Assembly: GCA_945898275.1 (NCBI GenBank)
Contig: CAMDHZ010000006.1
Coordinates: 1 to 64,000, forward strand
Direction of reading: 5' to 3'
Source of the DNA: Chitinophaga pinensis
GTDB lineage: Bacteria; Bacteroidota; Bacteroidia; UKL13-3
DNA: 64,000 nucleotides
The notes under the pieces were generated by a model. That model searched no databases and was not told where the DNA came from. It saw only the letters and a program-made list of their open reading frames with translations. Position numbers and translations under genes: made by a program. Below are positions 53,105 to 63,381 of this stretch, piece after piece; within the stretch, counting starts at the first letter, position 1, and every line of letters begins with the position of its first letter.

Positions 53105-55618
53105 ATGAAGGCACACCTAAACCAACTTAACAAGTACTTAATTTTTTCTTTTTTAATTGTATGCGCTCTTTTGACGAATGCGCAAACTAGAAATTGGGGA
53201 ACTTACTATGGTGGTACTTCCTCAGACCAGATTTTGGGAATCTCAACTACATTGGATAGTAATATTTACATCACAGGTTTTACAAGTTCAAGCAATAATA
53301 TTGCCACTTCAGGTACATACCAAGATACAAAAAGTGGCACAAGTCAAGATGGCTTTTTGGCAAAATTTTCCCCTAGTGGTGCACGACTTTGGGGAACTTA
53401 TTTTTCGGGAACGGGACTTGAAAGGGTTTCCGCAATTGCTACTTTCAAAAATGGAGATGTTGTAATTGGTGGGTATACCAATTCAACTGCTCAAATTGCA
53501 ACCGTTGGCGCTTACCAAACCACTATTAATGGGAGCCTTGACGCTTTTTTGGCTAAATTTTCTTCCAATGGCTCCCTTCTTTGGGCTACCTATATTGGAG
53601 GAGGAAGTGGCGATGAAATCACTGGAATTACCCTTGATGAAGATGACCAAGATATTAATATTGTGGGCATCACTACCAGCGATTCTATCGGCACTAAGTT
53701 TCAAGGGGTGCATCAGAATTCCTTGGCCGGTTTTTCAGATGTTTTTGTGGCTAAGTTTACCAGCAATGGAGCAATAAAATGGCTGTCCTATTATGGTGGC
53801 TCTGGAAATGATTATGCCACCAGAATTTGTTCAGATAAATCAGGAAATCTTTATATCAGTGGAAATAGCTTTTCCTTTGCTGGAATTGCTACTGCAAATG
53901 CATTTAAGCCAGTCCATAGTTCTACGCAATCGGACGCCATATTTGCAATATTTTCTGGAAATGGAGAACTTAAATATGGAACCTATTATGGTTCTGAAAT
54001 AGGAACAGATTTTTTTAATGCTATCGCTACAGATAACGCTGGTGGTGTTTATTTGGTAGGTTATGGCAATTCTGCAGATTCTATTGCATCGCCTTCTGCG
54101 TATCAAAGTACTTTTGGAGGCGGTAGCTCAGATGGATTTCTAATTAAATTTGATACTGCCGGAAATCGAACCTGGGGAACTTATCTAGGGGCGCTGCAAA
54201 ATGACTACCTTAATGGGGTAACAACAGGTCCGGATGGAAAGGTTTATGTAGTAGGTCATACCACAAGCACTGCGCTAGCTGTATCACCAGATGCCCATCA
54301 ACAAACCAACGGTGGCAACACAGATGGGATGATAGGTGCATTTTCTTCTACAGGAAACAAACTTTGGTTATCTTATTATGGCGGGCCGCAGCTAGAACAA
54401 TTAATTAATGTTTCTTTTAATTCTAATAACAAACTGGTAGGTTCAGGTTATTCACTTTCGTCTGCACAAATTTCCAGTACGGGCGCCCATCAAGAAACCT
54501 TCGGTGGTTCAAGCGATGGATTTATCTGTAGCTTCAATACATTAACTACTTCACCTATCGACTCCAGCATTAAAAACAACCTCATAGGTTCAAACCAATT
54601 CCTATGTGGCAACCAATTGCCAAATGCCATTCTCGGGCAATTGCCAAGTGGCGGCAATGGTACATTTAGTTATTTGTGGTTGCAATCTACCAGTGGTGCA
54701 AGTGGGCCGTTTTCTCCAGCTAGCGGTTTGAACACAAGCCAGAATTACAGTCCAGGCCTCCCGACTGCCAGCACATGGTACAAGCGGATGGTGTTTAGCG
54801 GCACCCAAAGCAGCGAATCAAACGTTGTGCAAATAAGCAATGGCGGCAGTCTTAAAGCAGGCTTTGTAACAAACGCACGCATTCAATGCGCACGCAATAA
54901 TGTCTTTACTTTTACAGACACCACCACCGTGCCAGATATCATTACCCGCCGCTGGGATTTTGGCGATGGTAACACAGGCAGCAACACCATAGAAAATTAT
55001 ATGTATACATTTGGAACTATCAATTACTTTAATGTAAAACTCTACTTAGAAAGTGCAGGCGGCTGCAAAGATAGCATGACTAAAACGGTGTATTTAATTC
55101 CAAATCCACAACCCAATACCATCAATGGTGATACAAGTGTTAAAAGATTAGATAGAGAAACCTATACTGTAACAGCTAACACAGGCTATCAATACAATTG
55201 GTGGTTAAAACGTGGATTAGGAACAATCAACAAACTAGGCAACAATGTAGAAGTAGCATGGACAAAAAGTTGGGGAACAGATACCCTTTACTGCCAAGAG
55301 CAAACAAGTGGCGGTTGTTATGGAGATACCCTAAAATTGATAGTAAATATTAGTCCTGCAAGTGGAGAAGATGAGTTGGAAATAAACAGCTTAACAATAT
55401 TTCCAAATCCAGCGAAGGAGTATTTTCAAATAGCATTTTCAAACCAAGAAGAAGTTGAATATAGCATTCAAAACATGTTGGGAATCGAATGCCAATCAGG
55501 TAAAATTAAACCATATGAAACCATATTGCTTGGGCATTTCAGCAATGGATCTTATTTGTTAAGAATTAAAGATGGCGAAGGCAATTCATATCAATCAAAA
55601 TTTGTAAAGATTAATTAA
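53105..55618 (+). CDS. T9SS beta-propeller (SBBP) protein, tandem paralogue 1
   Basis: An 837-residue secreted protein with signal region NQLNKYLIFSFLIVCALLTNAQ. Residues about 25-480 form a beta-propeller of SBBP-type repeats, each carrying the phrases xWGTYxGG or LWATYIGGGSGDEI and DGFLAKF or similar. Next are an Ig-like Gly/Ser-rich segment (LPSGGNGTFSYLWLQS), a PKD domain (RRWDFGDGNTGSNTIENY) and a second Ig-like domain (TGYQYNWWLKRGLG). The T9SS sorting tail (LTIFPNPAKEYFQI) closes it. Probable surface adhesin. It is first of three neighbours sharing an almost identical back half. It ends one base before the next gene. Confidence 0.87.
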   Translation: MKAHLNQLNKYLIFSFLIVCALLTNAQTRNWGTYYGGTSSDQILGISTTLDSNIYITGFTSSSNNIATSGTYQDTKSGTSQDGFLAKFSPSGARLWGTYFSGTGLERVSAIATFKNGDVVIGGYTNSTAQIATVGAYQTTINGSLDAFLAKFSSNGSLLWATYIGGGSGDEITGITLDEDDQDINIVGITTSDSIGTKFQGVHQNSLAGFSDVFVAKFTSNGAIKWLSYYGGSGNDYATRICSDKSGNLYISGNSFSFAGIATANAFKPVHSSTQSDAIFAIFSGNGELKYGTYYGSEIGTDFFNAIATDNAGGVYLVGYGNSADSIASPSAYQSTFGGGSSDGFLIKFDTAGNRTWGTYLGALQNDYLNGVTTGPDGKVYVVGHTTSTALAVSPDAHQQTNGGNTDGMIGAFSSTGNKLWLSYYGGPQLEQLINVSFNSNNKLVGSGYSLSSAQISSTGAHQETFGGSSDGFICSFNTLTTSPIDSSIKNNLIGSNQFLCGNQLPNAILGQLPSGGNGTFSYLWLQSTSGASGPFSPASGLNTSQNYSPGLPTASTWYKRMVFSGTQSSESNVVQISNGGSLKAGFVTNARIQCARNNVFTFTDTTTVPDIITRRWDFGDGNTGSNTIENYMYTFGTINYFNVKLYLESAGGCKDSMTKTVYLIPNPQPNTINGDTSVKRLDRETYTVTANTGYQYNWWLKRGLGTINKLGNNVEVAWTKSWGTDTLYCQEQTSGGCYGDTLKLIVNISPASGEDELEINSLTIFPNPAKEYFQIAFSNQEEVEYSIQNMLGIECQSGKIKPYETILLGHFSNGSYLLRIKDGEGNSYQSKFVKIN

Positions 55619-55619
55619 G

Positions 55620-58600
55620 ATGAAAATAAAACTAACTTTTTTAAGTGTGGCAGTGTTATTACTTAGCAATCTACTTTTTGCAGGTAGCTTGCCCCCAATT
55701 GCTACAGGATTTAAGGAAAATCTGGGGCAATTAAAAGACCAGCATGGACAAATCAACAGGGCGGTAAAATTTAGCCTTCAACTTAAGAATCTCTCGGTTC
55801 AATTAAGAGATAAAGGCTTAAGTTATGAGTTGTTCGAAAACAATATTGTCCATCGGATAGATTTAAATTTTCAGCAAACCAATCCAAATGTAAAGCTAAC
55901 AAGTCTTGGGAAAATGGAAGGTGAATTTAGGTATAACTCAAAAGAAAATCCTGCAATGAGTTATACGGTAAATGCATTTGAAAAGGTAATTTATAAAGAA
56001 CTTTACAAAGGAATCGACTTAGAATGTTATACAGAAAAATTAGAGAATGGAACCGAAGTATTTAAGTATAATTTTATAATACATCCAGGTGCAAATCCAC
56101 AACAGATTCTTTTTGAAGCACAAGCCGAGGCGCCAGTTATCATTGACTCAAAAGGGCAATTAAAATTCTCGATTGGTAATGAAACCATCAGTGAAAGAAT
56201 ACCTTTAAGCTACTTAGTTTCAAATAGTAATAAGCGAATCAAAAATGTAACGGTAAAGTACCTTGAAAAAGGCAAAGGCTTGTTTGGATTTAAAATACCA
56301 AAGTATGATGCAAGCAAAACTTTGGTTATTGACCCTGTAGTTTGGAGTACTTATTGGGGCGGGGGAGGCAGTGAACAAAATTTTGACCTTGTTACCGATA
56401 TCGATAGCAATATATATATATGTGGTGCTACCACTTCTACATTTGGAATTGCCACTGTAGGAGCACATCTTTCAAGTTATACAAATAGTCAGGATGGTTG
56501 TATTGTTAAGTTTAATAAGCAAGGAAGATTGGTTTGGGGTACCTATTTTGGAGGAACTGGAAATGACTTAATCACGGCAATGCAAATTAATAATAAGCAA
56601 GAGCTAGTTCTAGTAGGATATACTAATTCATCTGGTGGAATAGCCTCCACTGGGAGTTTTCAAACTTCCATCTCATCAATTAATACCAACGATGTCTTTC
56701 TGACTACCTTTGATTCGAGTGGCATTTACAAATGGGGAACTTATTTTGGTGGAACCGCTGTTGAATCCGCTTCTAGTGTGGCCGTTGATCCTATTACCAA
56801 TCAAATAACAATAGTTGGTGTTACTTCTTCAACTGATTTTTCCTTTACATTCAATGGGCATAAAACCACTTATGCAGGGTCAAATGATTTCTTCTTAGCA
56901 AGGTTTACTAGTACAGGTTCTCCTATCTGGGCAACCTATTATGGCGGAGCTGGAAACGACTTGTCGGCAAAGATTACAACAGACGCAAGCGGAAATATTT
57001 ACTTTGGTGGATACACCTATTCTGTAGATGGAATTGCTACTATTAATGGGACAAAAAAAACAAATATTCTAAATATTCAGGATGGTGTTTATGCAATTTT
57101 CAGCAGCACTGGTGTGCTTAAATATGGTACCTTTTTCGGCTCCTCACTTAAAACAGATGTGGTACAAGGGATTGCTACAGATTCAAAAGGCAAAGTTTTT
57201 ATAACTGGAGAAACCCAATCTACCGATAGCATTGCCACAACTGGGGCTTATAGAACTTCCCTCTATGGTACTTCTTTCCAAGACGGAATGTTACTTTGTT
57301 ATGATACTTCTGGTAACTTAAATTGGGCAACCTACATTGGCGGAGATCAAAATGATTTTTTCAGAACCATAACTACCTCACCAGATGGATATGTTTTTGC
57401 AGGAGGATTTTCTGTAAGTAAAATTGGCTTCAGTTCTCCTGATGCACTTAAGCCAACCTTTACAGATGTTTACGATGGAACTTATAGTGTTTTTTCAAGC
57501 AATGGTACACACCAAACCAGCAGCTATTTTGGCGGAAACAATGGGGATATTATCTATGGCATAAAGGCATATTCTCGCTATCAAATTGCAATTTCTGGTA
57601 TCTCCCAATCAGATTCATTTCTCACCACCTCAGGCGCACAAGTTGAGTTTAAACCTGGAAATGGATTTGATTTATTTATCGCTAGAGTTAATTTGCCAGA
57701 ACCTATAATCATCGACTCCAGCATCAAGAACAACCTCATAGGTTCAAACCAATTCCTATGTGGCAACCAATTGCCAAGTGCATTATTGGGGCAATTGCCA
57801 AGTGGTGGTAATGGTTTGTATAGTTACCTTTGGCTTCAATCTGCTAGTGGTGCAAGTGGTCCGTTTTCTCCAGCTAGCGGTTTGAACACAAGCCAGAATT
57901 ACAGTCCAGGCCTCCCGACAGCCAGCACATGGTATAAACGAATGGTGTTTAGCGGCACCCAGAGCAGCGAATCAAACGTTGTGCAAATAAGCAATGGCGG
58001 TAGTCTTAAAGCAGGCTTTGTAACAAACGCAAGCATTCAATGCGAGCGTGATAATTTCTTTACCTTTAGTGATACCACCACTGTGCCAGACATCATTACC
58101 CGCCGCTGGGATTTTGGTGACGGTAACACAGGTAGTAATACCATAGAAAATTATACTTACACCTTTGGAACTATCAATTACTTTAATGTAAAACTCTACT
58201 TAGAAAGTGCAGGCGGCTGCCAGGACAGCATGACCAAAACAGTGTATTTAATTCCAAACCCACAACCTAATGTCATCAATGGTGATACCAGTGTTAAAAG
58301 ATTAGATAGAGAAACCTATGCTGTAACTGCAAACACGGGTTATCAATACAATTGGTGGTTAAAACGCGGTTTAGGAACTATCAACAAACTAGGCAACAAT
58401 GTAGAAGTAGCATGGACAAAAAGTTGGGGCACCGATACTTTATATTGCCAAGAACAAACAGGCGGTGGCTGCTATGGAGATACTTTGATGTTAATAGTAA
58501 ACATCAGTCCGGCCAATGGCGAAGACGAACTTGCAATGGATGAAATTAGCTTGTTTCCAAATCCAGTTGAAGATTATATTGAGTTAAAAGGACTAAGTTC

Positions 58601-58769
58601 ATCTACCCAATATACCATTTCAAACATTCAAGGTGTAACCCTTTTGGCAGGAAAGCTTGAGGCTGATGCTAAAGTTTATGTAGAGGAATTAAAAGCAGGA
58701 TATTATTTAGTAACCCTTTTTTCTTCGCAGGGTCTAATGAAGAAATTTAAAATCATGAAAATGAATTAA
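55620..58769 (+). CDS. T9SS beta-propeller protein with N-terminal DUF7948-type domain, tandem paralogue 2
   Basis: A 1049-residue protein with signal peptide ending LLFAG. An extra N-terminal domain of about 210 residues (GFKENLGQLKDQHGQINRAV, GIDLECYTEKLENGTEVFKYNF, RIPLSYLV), as in the DUF7948/SBBP group, precedes the same propeller, PKD and sorting order as the neighbours. The back half (IIDSSIKNNLIGSNQFLCGNQ to KSWGTDTLYCQEQTG) is nearly identical to paralogues 1 and 3, while the propeller is more divergent. Sorting tail ISLFPNPVEDYIELKG. Its start follows the stop of paralogue 1 by one base, so the two are likely an operon. Confidence 0.87.
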   Translation: MKIKLTFLSVAVLLLSNLLFAGSLPPIATGFKENLGQLKDQHGQINRAVKFSLQLKNLSVQLRDKGLSYELFENNIVHRIDLNFQQTNPNVKLTSLGKMEGEFRYNSKENPAMSYTVNAFEKVIYKELYKGIDLECYTEKLENGTEVFKYNFIIHPGANPQQILFEAQAEAPVIIDSKGQLKFSIGNETISERIPLSYLVSNSNKRIKNVTVKYLEKGKGLFGFKIPKYDASKTLVIDPVVWSTYWGGGGSEQNFDLVTDIDSNIYICGATTSTFGIATVGAHLSSYTNSQDGCIVKFNKQGRLVWGTYFGGTGNDLITAMQINNKQELVLVGYTNSSGGIASTGSFQTSISSINTNDVFLTTFDSSGIYKWGTYFGGTAVESASSVAVDPITNQITIVGVTSSTDFSFTFNGHKTTYAGSNDFFLARFTSTGSPIWATYYGGAGNDLSAKITTDASGNIYFGGYTYSVDGIATINGTKKTNILNIQDGVYAIFSSTGVLKYGTFFGSSLKTDVVQGIATDSKGKVFITGETQSTDSIATTGAYRTSLYGTSFQDGMLLCYDTSGNLNWATYIGGDQNDFFRTITTSPDGYVFAGGFSVSKIGFSSPDALKPTFTDVYDGTYSVFSSNGTHQTSSYFGGNNGDIIYGIKAYSRYQIAISGISQSDSFLTTSGAQVEFKPGNGFDLFIARVNLPEPIIIDSSIKNNLIGSNQFLCGNQLPSALLGQLPSGGNGLYSYLWLQSASGASGPFSPASGLNTSQNYSPGLPTASTWYKRMVFSGTQSSESNVVQISNGGSLKAGFVTNASIQCERDNFFTFSDTTTVPDIITRRWDFGDGNTGSNTIENYTYTFGTINYFNVKLYLESAGGCQDSMTKTVYLIPNPQPNVINGDTSVKRLDRETYAVTANTGYQYNWWLKRGLGTINKLGNNVEVAWTKSWGTDTLYCQEQTGGGCYGDTLMLIVNISPANGEDELAMDEISLFPNPVEDYIELKGLSSSTQYTISNIQGVTLLAGKLEADAKVYVEELKAGYYLVTLFSSQGLMKKFKIMKMN

Positions 58770-58820
58770 ATCTTTATATTAAGATTTTTTGTTAAATTGT
58801 AGCTATAAAAACTATTGTTT

Positions 58821-61346
58821 ATGAAATCTACCTTTTACCTAAAATCATTTTTAATTTATCATGTTTTTGCATTTTTATTTAGCACTCAATTAAGTGCTCA
58901 AACGCGGCATTGGGCAACGTATTATGGAGGAAGTGAAAGAGAGTATACCTATAATGTTGTATGTGGGGCTAAGGACAGTTCTGTTATTTTAGGTGGAGCT
59001 ACAACTTCTTTAACTAATATAGCCACTCCAGGCGCTTATCAAGATACCAATAGCGGCTCCTCCAGTGATTACATAGGTTTTATTGCAAAGTTTAACTCGA
59101 ATGGTACCCGTTTATGGGGTACCTATTTTGGAGGAAAAGAAACCAGAATTTTTAGAGTAAAAACCAATAGCCTAGGCGAGATTATTATTTGTGGTCAAAC
59201 CACATCAAATTCATTTATTGCAACTTCTGGTGCATACCAAACTACCTTAAAGGGCTCGAATGATGGTTTTATAGCAAAATTCTCAGCTTCAGGAAATCTT
59301 ATTTGGTCTACCTATTTTGGGGGTAATAATACAGAAAATGTATCTGGAATTGCAATAGATGAAAACAATGACGATATCATAGTTTCTGGTGGCACCACTA
59401 GCGATTCCATCGGAATTAAATTTTCTGGAGTACATCAAAATTCTTTAGCTGGAAATAGTGATGCATTTATCGCAAAATTTTCGACCAATGGAACAATTAA
59501 ATGGCTGTCTTATTTTGGCGGTTCTGAAAATGATGCTGCTGGTAGTCTTTGTACTGATAAAAATGGAAATATTTACTTTTCAGGGGGAACACTATCTAAA
59601 GCAGGAATTGCCACCATTAATGGATTTAAAAATTCTCATTTTAATACGATCGGCGACGGATATTTCGGAATCTTTTCTAGCAATGGTCAATTAAAGTATG
59701 GTACCTATTTTGGGTCAGAAAATAGAGAGGACAATTTTAGTAATATCGCCATAGATAATTTTGGTGGCATATACTTGGTAGGGTATACTAAATCATTAGA
59801 TTCAATTGCAACTGTAGGTGCTTCACAAGTTAATTATGGCGGTGGTGGTACTGATGGATTTTTGGTGAAATTTGATACGCTAGGAGATAGGCTTTGGAGC
59901 ACCTATATTGGTGGTATTTCATTTGATGAATTAAGTGGATTGACCATAGGGCCTGATGGAAATGTTTATGTTGGAGGATTTTCAAATGGTGGTATTTCAA
60001 CAACACCAGGCGCACATCAGGAGGTGATTGGTGGCGGTACAGATGCTATTGTTGCATCATTTTCTTCAACTGGTACCAAGCGCTGGCTTTCCTATTTTGG
60101 GGGTAGTGTTATAGATATTGTTTTTGATCTTGCCTTTAATTCAAATAACAAATTGTTGGGTTGCGGAACAACAGCTTCAACAGCACAAATAAGTACTTCT
60201 GGGGCACATCAAACTGCTTTTGGTGGCAATGTAGGAGATGCTTTCCTCCTTAGTTTTAATACGGGAACCATTGCTCCTATCGACTCCAGCATACGCAACA
60301 ACCTCATTGGTTCAAACCAATTCTTATGTGGCAGCCAACTGCCAAATGCCATTCTCGGGCAATTGCCAAGTGGCGGTAATGGTACTTTTAGCTATTTATG
60401 GCTTCAATCTACCAGTGGCTCAAGTGGTCCATTTTCTCCAGCTAGCGGTTTGAACACAAGCCAGAATTACAGTCCAGGCCTCCCGACTGCCAGCACTTGG
60501 TACAAACGAGTAGTATTTAGCAGCACCCAGACCACTGAGTCCAATGTGGTGCAAATAAGCAATGGCGGTAGTCTTAAAGCAGGTTTTGTAACAAACGCAA
60601 ACATTCAATGCGAGCGTGATAATTTATTTACCTTTAGTGATACCACCACTGTGCCAGACATCATTACCCGCCGCTGGGATTTTGGAGATGGCAACACAGG
60701 TAGTAATACCATAGAAAATTATACTTACACCTTTGGAACTATTAATTACTTCAATGTAAAACTATATTTAGAAACAGCAAGTGGCTGCAAGGACAGCATG
60801 ACTAAAACGGTGTATTTAATTCCAAACCCACAACCAAATACCATCAATGGTGATACCAGTGTTAAAAGATTAGATAGAGAAACATATACTGTAACCGCTA
60901 ACACAGGCTATCAATACAACTGGTGGTTAAAACGCGGTTTAGGAACTATCAACAAACTAGGCAACAGCGCAGAAGTAGCATGGACAAAAAGTTGGGGAAC
61001 AGATACCCTTTACTGCCAAGAACAAACAGGCGGAGGTTGCTATGGAGATACCTTGATGTTGAAAGTAAACATCAATCCGGCCAATGGCGAAGAAGAACTT
61101 GCAATGGATGGCATTAGCTTGTTTCCAAATCCAGTTGAAGATGCGTTTGAATTAAGATTACCCAATAGAAAGGAGTTTAGTTACCAAATATTAAATGTAT
61201 TTGGAGCTGAAATTGGTTCAGGAAAGGTAACAGACGTAAATTCAAAAATCAATGTTCAAGAATGGTCTAAAGGGTATTATTTTATTAGGGTTATAGATTC
61301 GGATGGAAAGTCCTATACCACTAAGTTTTTAATTGCTGATAATTAA
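58821..61346 (+). CDS. T9SS beta-propeller (SBBP) protein, tandem paralogue 3
   Basis: I used the ATG at 58821; a TTG two codons earlier is in frame. The 841-residue product has a signal region ending STQLSAQ, then SBBP propeller repeats (RHWATYYGGSEREY, LWGTYFGGKETRI, WSTYFGGNNTENVSG), the shared Ig/PKD segment (RRWDFGDGNTGSNT) and a T9SS tail (ISLFPNPVEDAFELRL). It lacks the DUF7948-type N-terminus of paralogue 2 and is organised as paralogue 1. The 51-bp gap to paralogue 2 may hold its own promoter; none is clear. Confidence 0.87.
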   Translation: MKSTFYLKSFLIYHVFAFLFSTQLSAQTRHWATYYGGSEREYTYNVVCGAKDSSVILGGATTSLTNIATPGAYQDTNSGSSSDYIGFIAKFNSNGTRLWGTYFGGKETRIFRVKTNSLGEIIICGQTTSNSFIATSGAYQTTLKGSNDGFIAKFSASGNLIWSTYFGGNNTENVSGIAIDENNDDIIVSGGTTSDSIGIKFSGVHQNSLAGNSDAFIAKFSTNGTIKWLSYFGGSENDAAGSLCTDKNGNIYFSGGTLSKAGIATINGFKNSHFNTIGDGYFGIFSSNGQLKYGTYFGSENREDNFSNIAIDNFGGIYLVGYTKSLDSIATVGASQVNYGGGGTDGFLVKFDTLGDRLWSTYIGGISFDELSGLTIGPDGNVYVGGFSNGGISTTPGAHQEVIGGGTDAIVASFSSTGTKRWLSYFGGSVIDIVFDLAFNSNNKLLGCGTTASTAQISTSGAHQTAFGGNVGDAFLLSFNTGTIAPIDSSIRNNLIGSNQFLCGSQLPNAILGQLPSGGNGTFSYLWLQSTSGSSGPFSPASGLNTSQNYSPGLPTASTWYKRVVFSSTQTTESNVVQISNGGSLKAGFVTNANIQCERDNLFTFSDTTTVPDIITRRWDFGDGNTGSNTIENYTYTFGTINYFNVKLYLETASGCKDSMTKTVYLIPNPQPNTINGDTSVKRLDRETYTVTANTGYQYNWWLKRGLGTINKLGNSAEVAWTKSWGTDTLYCQEQTGGGCYGDTLMLKVNINPANGEEELAMDGISLFPNPVEDAFELRLPNRKEFSYQILNVFGAEIGSGKVTDVNSKINVQEWSKGYYFIRVIDSDGKSYTTKFLIADN

Positions 61347-61380
61347 ACTGAAATAGTAATCTAAGTTATATTTTACCTTA

Positions 61381-62220
61381 CTATTCAGAGGTTAATTTAA
61401 GCAAAGCATCTTTAACAATTGGATAATGCGACCAAGGAATGAAATGGTCGGCTCCAACAATGGTTAAAGTATCCTTAGATTTAGCAAGGGTTAACTTATC
61501 AAAGCTAAATTGCATATTTTCATAAGGCACTAAACGGTCTAAGTTGCCATGCACCAGAGAGACCTTTGCTTTAATTAGGCTAAGGTTTTTCTCGAGTAGG
61601 TATAAATCTTGTTTGAGCCACCAAAGCTCTTGGTTACTGACATTAAGCGCTCTTGGAATAAAGGCAGGTGCCCAAAGGAATGGCAGGCGCCATTTTTCTG
61701 GCTTCTCAAGATATGGACTAACACTTCCTGCTAGCACTAGCACTCCGGTAATAGAGAGGCTAGTATCAGAAGCCAATTGCAAAATGAGTGGGCCACCATA
61801 AGAATGTCCAATTAAATACAATGGTTTGTCGTTTTGAACCGATTTAATAAAATCAGAAACAATTTCTGCTTGAGCAATCAAGTTAAAGGGTTTTCCAAAT
61901 TCACTGTATCCAAAACCAGGTCTGTCTATGGCAATAAGCCTGTAGTTTGAATAGAGCGCACTGTCCATCATAAAACCTTTATAAGCATCCCAGCTGCCAG
62001 GTGAGCCATGAATAAAAAGGAGAGTGCTTTGGGTGTCTGAGCCAATTTCCGCGTAATGAAAAGTGAGTCCAGACACAAGTATGTTTTTTGTATTTAAAGG
62101 AAATCCTTTTTCATTAAACTCTTTTTTAGCCTTAACATCACTTGTGCGCATTTGCATACAGCCCTGCGCAAACAGGAAGTATAGCATTAATAATACAGAA
62201 AATAGGTAAGGTAAGCGCAT
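61381..62220 (-). CDS. Alpha/beta-hydrolase lipoprotein
   Basis: A 279-residue serine hydrolase with lipobox LFAQGC (Cys21), so membrane anchored. Motifs: oxyanion-side FIHGSPGSW, nucleophile Ser140 in LIGHSYGG, Asp in VHGNLDRLVPY and a late His in VGADHFIPW. The fold is that of the peptidase S33 / esterase group. Substrate unknown. It follows the aldolase gene on the same strand but a terminator separates them. Confidence 0.88.
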   Translation of the reverse strand: MRLPYLFSVLLMLYFLFAQGCMQMRTSDVKAKKEFNEKGFPLNTKNILVSGLTFHYAEIGSDTQSTLLFIHGSPGSWDAYKGFMMDSALYSNYRLIAIDRPGFGYSEFGKPFNLIAQAEIVSDFIKSVQNDKPLYLIGHSYGGPLILQLASDTSLSITGVLVLAGSVSPYLEKPEKWRLPFLWAPAFIPRALNVSNQELWWLKQDLYLLEKNLSLIKAKVSLVHGNLDRLVPYENMQFSFDKLTLAKSKDTLTIVGADHFIPWSHYPIVKDALLKLTSE

Positions 62221-62221
62221 A

Positions 62222-62253
62222 AAAAACCCGAGACAATTTAGGCTCGGGTTTTT
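62222..62253 (-). terminator. Terminator of the aldolase gene
   Basis: An 11-bp stem AAAAACCCGAG (62222-62232) and its complement (62243-62253) with a 10-nt loop and T run on the minus strand, just beyond the aldolase stop. Confidence 0.85.
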
Positions 62254-62272
62254 AAAGATACAAATTAAATAA

Positions 62273-63325
62273 TTATGCTATCGTAACTGAACTATCTAAA
62301 TACACATCTTGAATGGTGTTTAACAAGGCGATACCTTCATTCATTGGCTTTTGGAAGGCTTTTCTGCCTGAGATTAATCCTTGGCCACCAGCACGCTTGT
62401 TAATTACTGCAGTTGTAACTGCTTCTGCTAAATCTGTTGCGCCTTTGCTTTCGCCGCCTGAGTTAATTAAACCTTGACGTCCCATATAGCAATTTGCAAT
62501 TTGGTAGCGGGTTAAATCAATTGGGTGATTGCTGCTTAATTCTGTATAAACTTTGTTGTGCGTTTTACCAAAATTTAGGGCTGTATAACCACCATTTGTA
62601 GTAGGTAATTTTTGTTTGATGATATCAGCTTGAATGGTTACCCCTAAGTGATTTGCCTGGCCAGTTAAGTCAGCAGCAGTATGATAATCTACTCCATCTT
62701 TTTTGAATGCATTGTTGCGGGTATAGCACCAAAGAATGGTTGCCATACCTAATTCATGCGCTCTTTCAAAAGCAGCAGCAACTTCTTGAATTTGACGTGA
62801 GCTTTCGTCTGAACCAAAATAAATGGTTGCACCTACAGCTGTAGCACCTAAATTCCAAGCTTCTTCTACTGAACCAAACATAAATTGGTCGAATTTATTT
62901 GGGTAGCTTAGGAATTCGTTGTGATTTATTTTAACAATAAAAGGAATTTTGTGGGCATATTTTCTAGAACAAGCAGCCAAAACGCCGTAAGTAGAAGCCA
63001 CTGCATTACAGCCACCTTCTAAGGCTAATTTAACAATATTTTCTGGATCAAAAAAAGCAGGATTTGGCGCGAAAGATGCACCAGCACTGTGCTCAATACC
63101 TTGATCTACTGGAAGGATAGAAACATATCCAGTATTTGCTAAACGACCAGTACCATAAATAGAAGCTAAGCTTCTTAATACCTGCGGTGAGCGATTGGTT
63201 TGGGCAAAAACGCGGTCAATAAAATCGTGTCCGGGTAAATGCAACTGATCTTTTGAAATGGTTTTACATTCGTGGTTCAGCAGGGTATCTGCACTAGCAC
63301 CAAGTAATTCTGCTATCTTTGTCAT
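62273..63325 (-). CDS. fbaB: Class I fructose-bisphosphate aldolase (DhnA/FbaB type)
   Basis: I chose the ATG at 63325 ([16 protein letters not shown]); a TTG 8 codons upstream is in frame. The 350-residue product is a Schiff-base aldolase of the archaeal/bacterial class I type: opening [19 protein letters not shown], predicted lysine region [26 protein letters not shown], and a late phosphate loop [14 protein letters not shown] and [15 protein letters not shown]. It splits fructose-1,6-bisphosphate in glycolysis and runs the reverse step in gluconeogenesis. Length and motifs are complete. Confidence 0.92.
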   Translation of the reverse strand: MTKIAELLGASADTLLNHECKTISKDQLHLPGHDFIDRVFAQTNRSPQVLRSLASIYGTGRLANTGYVSILPVDQGIEHSAGASFAPNPAFFDPENIVKLALEGGCNAVASTYGVLAACSRKYAHKIPFIVKINHNEFLSYPNKFDQFMFGSVEEAWNLGATAVGATIYFGSDESSRQIQEVAAAFERAHELGMATILWCYTRNNAFKKDGVDYHTAADLTGQANHLGVTIQADIIKQKLPTTNGGYTALNFGKTHNKVYTELSSNHPIDLTRYQIANCYMGRQGLINSGGESKGATDLAEAVTTAVINKRAGGQGLISGRKAFQKPMNEGIALLNTIQDVYLDSSVTIA

Positions 63326-63381
63326 AAGTTGTTGAATTATTTGGCGCAAACATACATTTTTTTACCGATTAACCTTGTGAT

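Noticed and set aside
54602-60608. Antisense and alternative frames in the three propeller genes
   Set aside because: They recur at the same places because the coding DNA is duplicated.
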